From the NCBI GenBank assembly GCA_947167435.1, contig CAMVIC010000017.1, positions 1 through 12,963 of the forward strand: a stretch of 12,963 nucleotides of DNA. The letters are read 5' to 3'. Origin of the DNA: an uncultured Clostridia bacterium (GTDB lineage: Bacteria > Bacillota_A > Clostridia > Oscillospirales > Oscillospiraceae). Positions within the stretch are counted from its first letter, which is position 1. Each line of letters starts with the position of its first letter. The position numbers were made by a program, and so were the translations under genes. The notes under the pieces are model-generated. The model searched no databases. It saw only the letters and a program-made list of their open reading frames with translations, and was not told where the DNA came from. Shown one piece after another: positions 12,439 to 12,963 of the stretch.

Positions 12439-12883
12439 AGCGTTTATCCCGAAAGAAATCTTTCAGCAGCGCGGCGCACTCCTCGCGAAGGACGCCCGCG
12501 TAGACGGCGGGGTGATGACCGTAGCCCTCGGAAAACAGATCGATCACACTGCCGCAGGAGCCGGACAGCGCCTCCCTTGCGCCGAAAACCACCGTGGGAA
12601 TCCGGGCGTTGATGATGGCCCCCGTGCACATGGGGCAGGGCTCCAGCGTCACATAGAGCGTGCAGCCCTCCAGCCGCCAGTCGCCCAGAGCGGCGCCGGC
12701 CTGCCGGATGGCCTCCACCTCCGCGTGTGCGGTGGCGTCCCGCACCTCCTGCCGCCGGTTGCGGCCCCGGCCCAGAATCTGCCCGTCCGGGCCGACGATG
12801 ACGCATCCCACAGGCACCTCGCCCGCCGCGGCGGCCTCCGCCGCCAGGTCCAGCGCCTGCCGCATATACGATTCATGATCCAT
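12437..12883 (-). CDS. tadA: tRNA(adenine-34) deaminase TadA
   Basis: A 148-residue zinc deaminase converting adenosine 34 to inosine in tRNA-Arg(ACG), an essential wobble modification. Zinc and catalytic residues are present: HAEVEAI with His53 and Glu55, and LEPCPMCTGAI with Cys83 and Cys86. Also visible are VPVGCVIV (23-30), NARIPTVVFGA (92-102) and the C-terminal LKDFFRDKR. Length is usual for the family (about 150). The start is fixed by AGGAGGT six nucleotides before the ATG. It is a single gene on the minus strand, ending inside the shared terminator stem. Confidence 0.95.
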   Translation of the reverse strand: MDHESYMRQALDLAAEAAAAGEVPVGCVIVGPDGQILGRGRNRRQEVRDATAHAEVEAIRQAGAALGDWRLEGCTLYVTLEPCPMCTGAIINARIPTVVFGAREALSGSCGSVIDLFSEGYGHHPAVYAGVLREECAALLKDFFRDKR

Positions 12884-12916
12884 GGTGACCTCCTGTTGCG
12901 CCTGCCCCTCATCCCG

Positions 12917-12963
12917 AGGGCTTAAGATTCTTCGGCTCCGCCCCGCGAGGCTGCGCTCAGAAT
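12917..12963. repeat. Edge of a probable dispersed intergenic repeat
   Basis: The stretch AAGATTCTTCGGCTCCGCC and its continuation to GCTCAGAAT at the window end resembles the short GC-rich repeats (ATTCTTCGG ... CTCAGAATGA) scattered through many gut Firmicute genomes. Only one partial copy is in view, so this rests on recollection. Confidence 0.3.

Overview
The window looks like chromosomal DNA from a GC-rich anaerobic gut Firmicute, probably Oscillospiraceae/Clostridia-like. This is inferred from strong AGGAGG-type ribosome binding sites, sigma-A promoters with 17-bp spacers, signal peptides ending in SAFAD, a PyrR-controlled pyrimidine leader, and a clostridial style of RraA, Ldh_2 and SpoIIE-phosphatase genes. 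No marker gene allows a firmer placement.

Left end (1-1628, minus strand): a TrpX/TrpY-type amino-acid ABC transporter. A promoter and a long leader precede the substrate-binding protein gene. A 10-bp hairpin then separates it from the permease gene, which runs off the window. The leader encodes a 19-residue peptide with four Tyr and one Trp, followed by mutually exclusive antiterminator and terminator stems. It reads as a ribosome-mediated, tyrosine-sensing attenuator. This is the most interesting item in the window, because Firmicutes normally control such operons with T-boxes.

1762-3750 (plus): a small AtpI-like membrane protein gene from its own promoter, then a visibly less GC-rich gene for a secreted DUF3472-type protein, ending near an 18-bp perfect hairpin. 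3798-4357 (minus): a small secreted protein with a strong promoter and a structured 5' UTR. 4418-4677: an intergenic element made of hairpins and bounded by matching inverted repeats.

4699-6786 (minus): PyrR-binding leader, pyrR, then uraA. uraA is interrupted near its 3' end by what looks like a 16-nt deletion. 6925-8892: divergent genes for an RraA-family aldolase and an Ldh_2-family dehydrogenase, with a 9-bp inverted-repeat operator candidate between them; they probably act on the same hydroxy/keto-acid.

8893-9743: a palindrome-rich non-coding island carrying tRNA-Glu T-arm fragments, then tRNA-Glu and tRNA-Met (minus, one promoter, separated by a terminator) and tRNA-Val (plus, own promoter and terminator). 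9861-12963: a membrane-anchored SpoIIE-type phosphatase, an adenine-phosphoribosyltransferase-like gene, a convergent tadA, and the edge of what may be a dispersed intergenic repeat.
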